Assembly (NCBI RefSeq): GCF_009901565.1
Contig: NZ_WXEW01000009.1
Span: forward strand, 1 to 64,000
Reading direction: 5' to 3'
DNA: 64,000 nt
Source: Herbidospora solisilvae
Lineage (GTDB): Bacteria > Actinomycetota > Actinomycetes > Streptosporangiales > Streptosporangiaceae
A model generated the notes under the pieces. That model did no database searches and was not told where the DNA came from. It worked only from the letters and a program-made list of their open reading frames with translations. Positions 17,909 to 26,826 of this stretch are shown here, piece after piece; the stretch's first letter is position 1, and every line of letters starts with the position of its first letter. The translations under genes were made by a program, and so were the position numbers.

Positions 17909-17968
17909 TTGACGGGGTCCCCGCCGACGGCCTAGCGTGCCCGGTCAACGTGCAGTAAGGCTGCACGT
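17909..17968 (+). promoter_or_regulatory. Promoter and dyad operator of the first ABC importer operon
   Basis: TTGACG (17909-17914) and TAGCGT (17933-17938) are separated by 18 nt. Immediately downstream, over the expected start point, ACGTGCAG (17948-17955) and CTGCACGT (17961-17968) form a perfect 8-bp inverted repeat with a 5-nt spacer. An operator there would block initiation, suggesting repression by the divergent XRE-cupin protein that is relieved by a ligand. Confidence 0.6.
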
Positions 17969-18006
17969 CGGCTCGCGGCCTCGTGCCGCCGCCGCACAGG
18001 AGAGTC

Positions 18007-18066
18007 ATGACATCGCCCCATATGTCTGAGCGGGCCCCCGTAGCCCGGCCTTGGAGTCCCTCATGA
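18007..18066 (+). CDS. 19-residue leader ORF upstream of the solute-binding protein gene
   Basis: ATG 18007 follows a strong AGGAG site and opens a 19-codon frame (MTSPHMSERAPV...) that ends in TGA at 18064-18066, overlapping the ATG of the binding-protein gene at 18063 as ATGA. The peptide is not hydrophobic and resembles no family known to me. The precise overlap suggests translational coupling or a short regulatory leader. The binding-protein gene also has its own GGAG site inside this frame. Whether the peptide is made is unknown. Confidence 0.45.
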   Translation: MTSPHMSERAPVARPWSPS

Positions 18067-19649
18067 AGATCCGCCGGTCTGCCGGTGCGCTCACCGCCGC
18101 AGTGGCGCTGAGCCTGCTCACCGCCTGCGGCGGTGGCAACGCCGCCGCCCCCTCCTCGCCCGGCGGGCAGGGCGGGAAGACCCTCGTCATCGACACCGCG
18201 TTCCAGCTCAAGACCACCGACCCGGCCCGCATGTTCGAGCCGACGGGCCTGCTGATCGACCAGGCGGTCTACGACACGCTGCTCACCTTCAAGGGCGGCG
18301 ACGTGACCAAGCCGGTCCCGGCACTCGCGGAGTCGTTCACCGCCTCCGACGACGCCAAGACCTTCACGTTCAAGCTGCGCCCCGACGCGAAGTTCTCCGA
18401 CGGAACCCCGGTCACCTCGGCCGACGTCGCGTTCTCGCTCAACCGCGTGAAGAACGTGAAGGGCAACCCGTCGTTCCTGATGGCCGGCCTCACGGTCACC
18501 GCGCCCGACCCCGCCACCGTCGTGGTCGCCAGCGAGGAGCCGAACACCGCCATCCCGTTCATCCTGCCCAACCCCGCGCTGGGCATCGTCAATTCGGCCG
18601 TGGCCAAGAAGAACGGCGCCAGCGACGCCGAGGGCGCCGGCAAGAGCGACACCGCCGAGGCGTTCCTCAACAAGCAGTCGCAGGGCAGCGGCCCGTACGT
18701 CCTGGAGAGCTACAGCACCACCTCGCAGGTCGTGCTGAAGGTGAACGAGAAGTACTGGGGTCCCAAGCCCGCCTACTCCAGGGTCGTGGTGCGCAACACG
18801 CAGGCCAACGTGCAGCGGCTCAACGTCCAGAAGGGCGAGTCGCAGATCGCGGTGGACCTGTCGCCCGAGCAGGCCAAGGGCATGGGCGACCTCCAGGTCG
18901 TCAACGGCGCCTCGCCGAACGTGTTCTTCCTGTTCACCAACGACAACCCGGAGATCTCCAAGATCTCCTCGAACCCGAAGTTCCAGGAGGCGGTGCGCTA
19001 CGGCATCGACTACCAGGGACTGGTCGACCTGGCCGGCGAGGGGGCCGTGCAGGCGCCCGGCATCGTGCCCTCGGTCTTCCTCGGCGCCCTCCCGGCCGCC
19101 GACGGGATCAAGCGCGACGTCGCCAAGGCCAAGGCCGCGCTCGCCGAGTCGGGCCTGCAGAACCCGACCGTCAAGCTGAACTACCCGAGCGACGTGCAGG
19201 TCAACGGGCTCAACTTCGGCGACCTCGCCGCCCGCGTGCAGGCCAACCTCAAGGAGGTCGGCATCAACGTCGAACTGGCCCCCGCGTCGGTGCAGACCGC
19301 GCTGGAGTCCTACCGGGGCGGCACCGAGGAACTGGGCCTGTGGCAGTGGGGCCCCGACTTCCCCGACCCCAGCAACTACCTCAACTTCCTGCCGGGCCAG
19401 CTCGTCGGCCTGCGCGCCGGATGGGCCGAGGGCGCCGCCCCCGAGCTGGAGGAGCTGGGCGCCAAGGCCCGCACCACCGTCGACGACACCGCCCGCTCGG
19501 CGCTGTACGTCGACATCCAGCACAAGATGAACGAGGGCGGCCCGATCATGCCGCTGATCCAGCCGGCGCAGATCCTGGTCGCCGCCAAGTCGGTGACCAA
19601 CCTGCAGTCGAACGCCCTCTGGCTGGTCAACGTCCGTGAGCTCGGCTAA
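18063..19649 (+). CDS. ABC transporter substrate-binding lipoprotein (peptide/opine/nickel family 5)
   Basis: This 528-residue SBP_bac_5 protein has a lipoprotein signal peptide with lipobox LTAC (Cys near residue 22) and a Gly/Ala/Ser-rich tether. The DppA/OppA-like fold follows, with the 'FKLRPDAKFSDGTPVTSADVAFSLNR' line and a C-terminal 'DIQHKMNEGGPIMPLI'. It should capture a peptide-like or cyclic amide solute outside the membrane for the permeases encoded next. ATG 18063 was chosen over the in-frame TTG 18051 because GGAG lies 6 nt upstream of it. It is the first large gene of a seven-gene operon. Confidence 0.92.
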   Translation: MKIRRSAGALTAAVALSLLTACGGGNAAAPSSPGGQGGKTLVIDTAFQLKTTDPARMFEPTGLLIDQAVYDTLLTFKGGDVTKPVPALAESFTASDDAKTFTFKLRPDAKFSDGTPVTSADVAFSLNRVKNVKGNPSFLMAGLTVTAPDPATVVVASEEPNTAIPFILPNPALGIVNSAVAKKNGASDAEGAGKSDTAEAFLNKQSQGSGPYVLESYSTTSQVVLKVNEKYWGPKPAYSRVVVRNTQANVQRLNVQKGESQIAVDLSPEQAKGMGDLQVVNGASPNVFFLFTNDNPEISKISSNPKFQEAVRYGIDYQGLVDLAGEGAVQAPGIVPSVFLGALPAADGIKRDVAKAKAALAESGLQNPTVKLNYPSDVQVNGLNFGDLAARVQANLKEVGINVELAPASVQTALESYRGGTEELGLWQWGPDFPDPSNYLNFLPGQLVGLRAGWAEGAAPELEELGAKARTTVDDTARSALYVDIQHKMNEGGPIMPLIQPAQILVAAKSVTNLQSNALWLVNVRELG

Positions 19650-20718
19650 GCCGAAGAGCGGTGCCCCCGGGACGGGTCGCAGGGCGGCCCGTCCCGGCGG
19701 GGTGCTGCTGCGGTTCCTGGCCCGGCGGCTGGCGGCCGCCCTGCTGCTGTGCGTGGGCATCACCCTCGTGGCCTTCACCCTGACCCAGTTGGTCCCGGGC
19801 GATCCCGCCGCCGCCAACCTGGGGCAGCAGGCGATCGGCGACCCGGCCGCGGTGGCCGCGTTCCGCGCCAAGTACGGGCTCGACCAGCCTCTCCCGGTGC
19901 AGTACCTGACGTACATCGGCAACGTGTTCCAGGGGAACCTGGGCATGTCGCAGCAGAGCCACCGCCCGGTGGCCGAGGACCTGGCCGAGTTCGTGCCCGC
20001 CACGATCGAGCTGGCGCTGTTCGCGATCGTGGTGTCGCTGCTGGTCGGGGTCGCCCTCGGCGTCGTGGCCGCGGTCAACCGCGACCGCTGGCCCGACCAG
20101 GTGCTGCGGGTGGTGAGCCTGGGCGGGGTGTCCATGCCCACCTTCTGGGTCGCGCTCGTCGCGTTCTACCTGCTGTCGTTCAAGTTCGACCTGCTGCCGG
20201 GCACCGGGCGCCTCGATCCGGTGCTGAGCCCGCCGCCGTACACGACCGGCTTCTACTCCGTGGACGCCGCCCTGGCCGGACAGTGGGACGTGATGTGGTC
20301 GGCGCTCGGGCACCTGGTGCTGCCGTCGCTCGTGCTGGCCGTCTACACGGTCGGCATGCTGATGCGCTTCAGCCGGGCGTCGGTGCTGGAGATCCTCGGC
20401 AACGACTACGTGCGCGCGGCCAGGGCCAAGGGCCTGCCCGAGCGGGTGGTCATCGTGCGGCACGTGCTGCGCCCCGCGATGGTCGCGATCATCACCGTGG
20501 CCGGCGTCGCCTTCGGCAGCCTGCTGTCGGGCGCCGTGCTGGTGGAGAAGATCTTCTCCTGGCCCGGCGTCGGCCAGTACGCCTACCGCAGCGCGGTCAA
20601 CCTCGACCTGCCCGGCATCATGGGGGTCAGCATCGTGGTGGCCGCCGTGTACATCCTCATCAACCTGCTCGTCGACCTGCTGTACGGGGTCATCGACCCG
20701 AGGATCAGGCTGACATGA
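19636..20718 (+). CDS. ABC transporter permease, DppB type
   Basis: This 360-residue inner-membrane protein has six predicted helices. The family signature 'ALVPGDP'-like 'QLVPGDPAAANLG' follows helix 1, and the EAA loop appears as 'RASVLEILGNDYVRAARAKGLPERVV'. It pairs with the DppC-type permease encoded next to form the channel of the importer. A charged N-terminal extension of about 20 residues precedes helix 1. The GTG 19636 start lies inside the end of the binding-protein gene (14-nt overlap). Confidence 0.92.
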   Translation: MSSAKPKSGAPGTGRRAARPGGVLLRFLARRLAAALLLCVGITLVAFTLTQLVPGDPAAANLGQQAIGDPAAVAAFRAKYGLDQPLPVQYLTYIGNVFQGNLGMSQQSHRPVAEDLAEFVPATIELALFAIVVSLLVGVALGVVAAVNRDRWPDQVLRVVSLGGVSMPTFWVALVAFYLLSFKFDLLPGTGRLDPVLSPPPYTTGFYSVDAALAGQWDVMWSALGHLVLPSLVLAVYTVGMLMRFSRASVLEILGNDYVRAARAKGLPERVVIVRHVLRPAMVAIITVAGVAFGSLLSGAVLVEKIFSWPGVGQYAYRSAVNLDLPGIMGVSIVVAAVYILINLLVDLLYGVIDPRIRLT

Positions 20719-21551
20719 CGACTGGATCCCGCACCCCGTGGCGGCAGCCCCTCGCCCTGGTCGGCGCCGCCTTCGTCGTGTTGTGGGTGCTGGTGGCGGT
20801 GCTCGCCCCCGTGCTCGCGCCCTACGGCCCGCTCGACCAGATCGCCGACAAGCTGCTCGAACCCTCGGCGCAGCACCTGTTCGGCACCGACCAGCTCGGC
20901 CGCGACGTGCTCAGCCGCGTCGTCTACGGCGCGCAGGTCTCGCTGCCGCTGGCGTTCCTGCTCGTCGCCCTCTCGGCGGTGATCGGGTCGGTCGTCGGCG
21001 CGGTGGCCGGGTTCTTCGGCGGCTGGGTCGACGGCACGCTCATGCGGCTGGCCGACCTGGTGTTCGCCTTCCCCGGCATCATCCTGGCCATGGCGGTCGC
21101 CGCCGCGCTCGGCCCCGAGCTGCGCAACGCCGTGCTGGCGGTCGTCGTGGTGTCGTGGCCGTCGTACGCGCGGCTGGTGCGCGGCCTGGTCATGTCGGCC
21201 CGCAACTCCGAGTACGTGGCCGCCGGGCGGCTGCTCGGCTCCTCGTCGGTCCGCACGATGATCGTGGACCTGCGGCCGAACGTCGCCGGGCCGGTGCTGG
21301 TCATGGCGGCGCTCGACGTGGGCAACGCCGTGCTGCTGCTGTCGGGCCTGTCGTTCCTGGGGCTCGGCGCGCAGCCGCCCATGGCCGAATGGGGCTCCAT
21401 GGTGGTGTCCGGCATGGACTACTTCGACCTGTGGTGGTTGTGGCTGTATCCCGGCCTGTCCATCCTGACCGTCGTGCTCGCCTTCAACTTCGTCGGAGAC
21501 ACGCTGCGGGACGCCCTCGATCCGCGCACCGCGCGTGCACTAAGGGGGTGA
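20715..21551 (+). CDS. ABC transporter permease, DppC type
   Basis: This 278-residue permease has 'FGTDQLGRDVLSRVVYGAQVSL' after the first helix and 'SEYVAAGRLLGSSSVRTMIVDLRPN' as the EAA coupling loop that contacts the ATPases. It is the partner of the upstream DppB-type subunit, with an ATGA overlap. Length and topology are normal. Confidence 0.92.
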   Translation: MTTGSRTPWRQPLALVGAAFVVLWVLVAVLAPVLAPYGPLDQIADKLLEPSAQHLFGTDQLGRDVLSRVVYGAQVSLPLAFLLVALSAVIGSVVGAVAGFFGGWVDGTLMRLADLVFAFPGIILAMAVAAALGPELRNAVLAVVVVSWPSYARLVRGLVMSARNSEYVAAGRLLGSSSVRTMIVDLRPNVAGPVLVMAALDVGNAVLLLSGLSFLGLGAQPPMAEWGSMVVSGMDYFDLWWLWLYPGLSILTVVLAFNFVGDTLRDALDPRTARALRG

Positions 21552-21553
21552 CC

Positions 21554-22528
21554 GTGGGAACGCTACTGGAGGTCGAGGACCTCACCGTGTGGCTCGCCAC
21601 CAGGAACGGCCCCCGCAAGGCCGTCGACGGCCTGACGTTCCGGGTCGACTCCGGCGAGGTCTTCGGCATCGCGGGGGAGAGCGGCAGCGGCAAGACGATG
21701 ACCGCGATGGCGCTGCTGGGCCTGCTCCCGCACGCCGCCCGCACCAGCGGCCGGGCCGTCTTCGAGGGCCGCGACCTGCTGGCCATGAAGCCGCGCGAGC
21801 TGCGCGACGTGCGCGGGCGCAGCATCGCGATGGTGTCGCAGGACCCGTCGACGAGCCTGCACCCGATGCTCAGCATCGAGACCCAGGTGACCGAGCACAT
21901 GCGCCACCACCTGGGCGTCGGGAAGTCGGAGGCGCGCGGCCGGGCGGTCGAGCTGCTGTCGACGGTACGCATCCCCGACCCCGAACGGGCGCTGAGGGCC
22001 CACCCGGCCCAGTTCTCCGGCGGCATGCGCCAGCGCATCGCCATCGCCGTGGCGCTGGCGTGCGAGCCCCGGCTGCTGCTGGCCGACGAGCCGACGACCG
22101 CGCTCGACGTCACCGTGCAGGCGGGCATCCTGCGGCTGCTGAACCGGCTGCGGCAGGAGCGCGACCTGGCCGTCGTAGTGATCACCCACGACCTGGGCGT
22201 GATGTCGGCCGTGGCCGACCGCATCTGCGTCATGTACGGCGGCCGCACCGCCGAGATCGGCCCGCGCGAGACCGTGCTGACCCACCCCCGCCACCCCTAC
22301 ACCCGCGGCCTGCTCGACGCGCTGCCGCACCCGGAGGGCGGGGCGGCGACGCTGCGGCCGATCCCGGGCAGCCCCCCGTCGCTCGGCGCGGTGCCCGAAG
22401 GGTGCCCGTTCCACCCGCGGTGCGCGTTCGCCGTCGCCTCCTGCCGGGAGGAACGGCCGGAGCCGGTGCCCGTCGGTTCCGACCACCGGGTGGCCTGCCC
22501 GCCCGACCCGCTGGGAGGCGAGGCGTGA
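21554..22528 (+). CDS. ABC transporter ATP-binding protein, DppD type
   Basis: This 324-residue ATPase has Walker A GESGSGKT, signature 'FSGGMRQRIAIA', Walker B 'LLLADEPTTALD' and a C-terminal oligopeptide/dipeptide extension with cysteines ('CPFHPRCAFAVASC') as in DppD/OppD. GTG 21554 is favoured because AGGGGG lies 5 nt upstream; an in-frame GTG at 21548 overlaps the upstream stop but has no spacing to the site. Confidence 0.92.
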   Translation: MGTLLEVEDLTVWLATRNGPRKAVDGLTFRVDSGEVFGIAGESGSGKTMTAMALLGLLPHAARTSGRAVFEGRDLLAMKPRELRDVRGRSIAMVSQDPSTSLHPMLSIETQVTEHMRHHLGVGKSEARGRAVELLSTVRIPDPERALRAHPAQFSGGMRQRIAIAVALACEPRLLLADEPTTALDVTVQAGILRLLNRLRQERDLAVVVITHDLGVMSAVADRICVMYGGRTAEIGPRETVLTHPRHPYTRGLLDALPHPEGGAATLRPIPGSPPSLGAVPEGCPFHPRCAFAVASCREERPEPVPVGSDHRVACPPDPLGGEA

Positions 22529-23466
22529 GCGTGTTGCTTGAGGCGACCGGGGTCGCCGTCGAATACCACCGGACGGGCGCGCCGCCGCTGCGCGCCGTCG
22601 ACCACGCCGACCTGACCCTGTCGCGAGGCGAGATCCTCGGGCTGGTCGGCGAGTCCGGCTGCGGCAAGTCGACGCTGGGCCGCGCGGTCGTCGGGCTCCA
22701 GCGCACCGCCGCCGGGGAGATCCGCTTCGACGGCCGCCCGGTCGCGCCGCTGGGGCTGCGCCGCCGCCCGGCCGGCCTGCGCGGGCTGCAGATGGTCTTC
22801 CAGGACCCGTACGCCTCCCTCAACCCCCGCCGCCTGGTCGGCGACCAGGTCGGCGACGGGTACCTGCTCGGCGGCACGACCAAGGCGGAGGCCCGCCGCC
22901 GGGCCGGGGAACTGCTCGAACGCGTCGGCCTTCCGGCGGACGCGGTCAGGCGTTACCCGCACGAGTTCAGCGGCGGGCAGCGGCAGCGCATCGCGATCGC
23001 CCGGACCCTCGCCGCCGAACCGAGCTGCATCATCGCCGACGAGCCGATCAGCGCGCTCGACGCCTCGGCGCAGGCGTCGGTCGCCAACCTGCTGGTGGAG
23101 CTGGTCCGCGAGCTCGACATGGGCATGGTGTTCATCTCGCACGACCTGTCGGTGGTGCGGCAGATCGCCGACCGCACGGCGGTCATGTACCTGGGTCGGG
23201 TCGTCGAGGCCGGCCCGACCCGGCAGGTGTGGTCGGAGCCTGCCCATCCGTACACGAAGGCGCTCATCTCGGCGGTGCCCCGGGCCGACGGCGCGGGCGT
23301 GCTGCCGGTCGAGCTGCCGGGAGACGTGCCCGACCCCTCGCGGCCCCCCGGCGGGTGCCGGTTCCATCCGCGCTGCCCGGTGGCCCTGCCGTCGTGCGCG
23401 CAGGACGACCCGCCGCTCACGATCCTGCGGGACGGCCGGTCGGCCGCCTGCGTCCTGGCGAAGTGA
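22525..23466 (+). CDS. ABC transporter ATP-binding protein, DppF type
   Basis: This 313-residue ATPase has Walker A GESGCGKS, signature 'FSGGQRQRIAIA', Walker B 'IIADEPISALD' and a C-terminal cysteine cluster ('CRFHPRCPVALPSC'). It completes the heterodimeric ATPase of the first importer with the DppD-type subunit, which it overlaps by 4 bp. The GTG start has GGGAGG upstream. Confidence 0.92.
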   Translation: MSVLLEATGVAVEYHRTGAPPLRAVDHADLTLSRGEILGLVGESGCGKSTLGRAVVGLQRTAAGEIRFDGRPVAPLGLRRRPAGLRGLQMVFQDPYASLNPRRLVGDQVGDGYLLGGTTKAEARRRAGELLERVGLPADAVRRYPHEFSGGQRQRIAIARTLAAEPSCIIADEPISALDASAQASVANLLVELVRELDMGMVFISHDLSVVRQIADRTAVMYLGRVVEAGPTRQVWSEPAHPYTKALISAVPRADGAGVLPVELPGDVPDPSRPPGGCRFHPRCPVALPSCAQDDPPLTILRDGRSAACVLAK

Positions 23467-23484
23467 CCAATGAAGGGACATCCC

Positions 23485-25839
23485 GTGCTCGCGGAGCTGA
23501 CCGAGCGGTTCTGGGCCTGGCGGCTGGCCACCACCCCGCGTAGCCGCGACGACATTCCCCGGGTGGTCCGGCCCTCGGGGTGGCGTCCGGAGTGGGACGC
23601 CCTCACCGTCGAGGAGGACCTGCGCTTCCTGGCCGGGATCGAGAGTGCCCTGGCGGACATCGCGCCCTCGGAGGACCCGGCGGTCGAGGTGCCGCGCCGG
23701 CTGCTCGCCTCGGCGACCGCGCGGGTGCGCTGGGAGCTGGAGGTCGTGCGGAGCTGGCGGCGCGACCCCTGGTTCTACCTCGACCAGACCGTCGGCCACG
23801 TCTACGACGCGCTGCTCCCGCCGGGCCCCTTCGACGCGGCCCGCAGCGCCGACCTGGTCGAACGGCTGCGCTGGATCCCCGGCACCCTCGACACCGCCAG
23901 GGACAACCTCGACGGCACCGCCACCCGCGAGTTCGCCGAGCTCGCCCTGGCCGACAGCGCCGACGTGTGCGACCAGCTCAGGACCGCCGTCGTGCTGCTG
24001 CTGCCGCACCTGGACCCGGCCGCGCGCGACGCCGCCGCCACGGCCGCGGAGGAGGCGGCCGACGCGCTCGCCGGCTGGCGGGCCTGGCTGACCGAGGGAC
24101 TGCCCGGCTTCGCCCCGCACCGGCCGGTCGGCCCGGAGGCGTTCGGCTTCTTCCTGCACCGGGTCGCCCTGCTGCCCTGGTCGACCGCCGAGATCCTCGC
24201 CCTGGCCGCCCAGGAACGCGACCGCGCCGAGGCGTTCGAGCTGTTCGAGCGCGCCCGGTCGGGCCCGCCCGAGTGGCCGCCGCCCCCGGCGAGCGCGCAG
24301 GAGCAGAGCGCGGCCGAACGCGCCGCCGAGCTGGAGGTGCGCGCCTTCTACGAGGCACGCGGCCTGCTGTCGCAACCGCCGGAGCTGCGGCACTACCGCA
24401 ACCTGCCCCGGCCCGACTACCTGGAGCCGCTGCGCTGGCTGGGCGTCAGCGACGACCTCACCGACGAGCACCGGCTCGACCAGGACGGCGTCAGCTACGT
24501 CCCGGTCCCGGGTCCGGACCTGCCCTACTTCTACCGGGCCAACGCCGCCGACCCCCGCGCCGGGATCATCCACGAGGGCGTGCACTACCAGCAGCTCGCG
24601 CTGACCTGGCGGCACCCCGACCCGGCCCACCGGAGGTTCTACGACTCCGTGCCCAACGAGGGCATCGCCTTCTACAACGAGGAGATGACGCTCCAGGCCG
24701 GCCTCTTCGCGGACGCGCCGCTCACCCGGGCCATCGTCTACAACTTCATGCGGCTGCGCGCCATCCGGGTCGAGGTGGACGTGCGCCTGGCGCTCGGCGA
24801 GATCGACATCGACGGCGCGGCCCGCATGCTGCACGAACTCGTGCCGGTCGACCTGGACACCGCCCGTGAGGAGGCCGCCTTCTTCGCGGCCACCCCGGGC
24901 CAGGGCCTGTCGTACCAGGTCGGGAAGGTGCAGGTGACGCGCCTGCTGGCCGACGCCGCCCGGCGCGACCGCGACGGCTTCGACCTGCGCGCCTTCCACG
25001 ACGCCCTGTGGTCCGACGGCAACATCCCGCTGGCCGTGCAGCGCCTGCAACTGCTGGGCGACGCGAGCGAACTGGACAAGGCGGACGCCCTGGCGGACGG
25101 CGTGACGGCCGGTGACATGCGCGCCTTCGCGGCCGAGCTGCTCGACGCCATCACCTCCGGCGACGTCGCCCGCCTCGACCGCCTGTACGCCGACGACATC
25201 CGCGTCTGGCACAACTACGACCGCATCGACCGGGACAAGGCCGAGAGCCTCGACGCGATCCGCCTCATCGACGCGGGCATCGAGGACTTCCACGCCACCG
25301 ACGTGCGCGTCGACCCGGTGCCCGGCGGCTACGTGCAGCGCTGCGTCTACCGGGGCCGCGACCGCGACGAGGGCGCCGAGATGGCGGTCGACGCGATGAT
25401 GCGCGTCGAGGTGCGCGACGGCCGCGTCACCCGGATCGAGGAGTACACCGACCCGGCCCAGGGCTCGGTCCCGTCGGTGAGCCGGTTCAAGGACGGCTCG
25501 GGCTGGGAGGAGCAGGCGGGCTACTCGCGCGCCGCCCGCGAGGGCGACCTCATCGCCGTGAGCGGCACCACGGCCGACGGCCCCGACGCCTACACCCAGA
25601 CCCTTGAGGCGCTGCGCCGGGGGGTGGCGGCGGTGGAGGCCCTGGGCGGTTCGCGCACCACCGTGTTCCGCACCCGGCTGCTGCTCACCCCCGACGCCGA
25701 CTGGGAGCAGGCCGCGCGGGCCCACGCCGAGGTGTTCGGCGACGTGGCCCCGGCCAACAGCACGTACGTCGTCGGCGCCCTCATCGGCGACGGGTTCCTG
25801 GTCGAGGTCGAGATCGACGCGAAGGCGGCCGGCGCGTGA
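23485..25839 (+). CDS. Three-domain fusion: DUF885 metallopeptidase-like, SnoaL-like, RidA-like
   Basis: The protein is 784 residues in one uninterrupted frame. Residues ~1-535 are a DUF885 domain with the zinc site HEGVHYQQ (His363, Glu364, His367) and the downstream glutamate motif 'NEGIAFYNEEM'. Residues ~543-660 form a SnoaL/NTF2-like domain ('LLDAITSGDVARLDRLYADD'). Residues ~672-784 form a RidA/YjgF domain ('GDLIAVSGTTADG') in which the usual catalytic Arg of 'ARST' is Asn ('ANST'), so it is probably not a classical enamine deaminase. DUF885 proteins are usually about 550 residues, so the rest is added. GTG 23485 follows AAGGGA; ATG 23470 lacks a site. The ABC importer upstream suggests a peptide or amide substrate; the activity is unknown. 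Confidence 0.8.
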   Translation: MLAELTERFWAWRLATTPRSRDDIPRVVRPSGWRPEWDALTVEEDLRFLAGIESALADIAPSEDPAVEVPRRLLASATARVRWELEVVRSWRRDPWFYLDQTVGHVYDALLPPGPFDAARSADLVERLRWIPGTLDTARDNLDGTATREFAELALADSADVCDQLRTAVVLLLPHLDPAARDAAATAAEEAADALAGWRAWLTEGLPGFAPHRPVGPEAFGFFLHRVALLPWSTAEILALAAQERDRAEAFELFERARSGPPEWPPPPASAQEQSAAERAAELEVRAFYEARGLLSQPPELRHYRNLPRPDYLEPLRWLGVSDDLTDEHRLDQDGVSYVPVPGPDLPYFYRANAADPRAGIIHEGVHYQQLALTWRHPDPAHRRFYDSVPNEGIAFYNEEMTLQAGLFADAPLTRAIVYNFMRLRAIRVEVDVRLALGEIDIDGAARMLHELVPVDLDTAREEAAFFAATPGQGLSYQVGKVQVTRLLADAARRDRDGFDLRAFHDALWSDGNIPLAVQRLQLLGDASELDKADALADGVTAGDMRAFAAELLDAITSGDVARLDRLYADDIRVWHNYDRIDRDKAESLDAIRLIDAGIEDFHATDVRVDPVPGGYVQRCVYRGRDRDEGAEMAVDAMMRVEVRDGRVTRIEEYTDPAQGSVPSVSRFKDGSGWEEQAGYSRAAREGDLIAVSGTTADGPDAYTQTLEALRRGVAAVEALGGSRTTVFRTRLLLTPDADWEQAARAHAEVFGDVAPANSTYVVGALIGDGFLVEVEIDAKAAGA

Positions 25840-26825
25840 CGTACTCCCTGCGGGTCAACAACGACCTCGACATCCCGACCCTGGTCGACCTGGCACAACG
25901 GGCCGAACGGCACGGCTTCGACCAGCTCTGGGTCTCCAACGACCTGTTCCTGCGCTCGGCCCCGGTGCTGCTCGGCGTCCTGGCCGCCAGGACCGAGCGG
26001 ATCACGCTCGGCGTCGGCATCATGAACCCCTACTCCGTGCACGTGTCGGAGATCGCCATGATGGCGGCCACGATGCGGGAGGCGACCGGCGGCCGGTTCC
26101 TGCTCGGGGTCGCCGCCGGGTCGGCCGAGTTCCTCGGCTGGGCCGGGATCGAGCGCCCGCGCCCGCTGTCCAGAACCGCCCAGGCGGTCACCGTGCTGCG
26201 GGCCCTGCTCGGCGCCGAGGAGGTCAGGGGCGAGCTGCCCGCCTGGTTCGGCCCGCTGTCGGAGCTGCGCCTGCCGCCGGGCGATCCGGTGCCGGTGTAC
26301 GTCGGCGCGATGAGCCCCAAGATGCTCCAGATGGCCGGGCGGCTCGCCGACGGCGTGCTGCCGCTGCTCTACCCGCCGGAACACTTCACCACCGCGAGGG
26401 CCGAGGTGGCGAAGGGGGCCGAGGAGGCCGGACGGCCGGTCGAGGAGCTCGACATCCCGGCCTGCTTCTGGGTGTCGACCGGGGACGACGACGAACGGGC
26501 CCGGCTCGCCATGGCCGCCAAGATCGCCTATTACGGGCCGTCGTTCGCGCCGTACCTGCTCGGCCGGGCCGGGCTCGCGGTCGAGGACTTCGCCCCGATC
26601 ACGGCCGTGCTGGAGCGCGACGGCCTGGACGCCGCCGCGCGGCTGGTCGACGAGCGCATGTTGTCGCTCGGCATCACCGGAAGCACGGCCGACGTGGTCG
26701 CCCGCTGCCGGGCGCTGCGGGCGGCGGGCGCCACCCACCTGTCGTTCGGGCCGCCGCTCGGTCCGGACCTGCGGGAGGCCGTGGAGAAGCTCGGCAGCGA
26801 GGTTCTGCCCGCCATTTCGCTTTAA
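25836..26825 (+). CDS. LLM class flavin/F420-dependent oxidoreductase
   Basis: This 329-residue luciferase-like TIM barrel has 'AERHGFDQLWVSND', 'RITLGVGIMNPYSV' and 'FLLGVAAGSAEFLGW', the signatures of F420-dependent LLM enzymes. It ends the first transporter operon, starting with a GTGA overlap with the three-domain fusion gene. Its product presumably oxidises or reduces the imported compound or its hydrolysis product. It is a paralog of the enzyme at 15886. Confidence 0.87.
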   Translation: MTYSLRVNNDLDIPTLVDLAQRAERHGFDQLWVSNDLFLRSAPVLLGVLAARTERITLGVGIMNPYSVHVSEIAMMAATMREATGGRFLLGVAAGSAEFLGWAGIERPRPLSRTAQAVTVLRALLGAEEVRGELPAWFGPLSELRLPPGDPVPVYVGAMSPKMLQMAGRLADGVLPLLYPPEHFTTARAEVAKGAEEAGRPVEELDIPACFWVSTGDDDERARLAMAAKIAYYGPSFAPYLLGRAGLAVEDFAPITAVLERDGLDAAARLVDERMLSLGITGSTADVVARCRALRAAGATHLSFGPPLGPDLREAVEKLGSEVLPAISL

Positions 26826-26826
26826 C

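Noticed and set aside
17868-20141. Long minus-strand frame opposite the first binding protein and permease
   Set aside because: It crosses the regulatory region with promoters and dyads and overlaps conserved genes; no coding signal of its own.
22297-25725. Minus-strand open frame of more than 1,100 codons opposite the first importer operon
   Set aside because: Low-complexity Arg/Gly/Val/Ala composition, no domain, and fully antisense to well-conserved genes; a typical GC-rich shadow frame.
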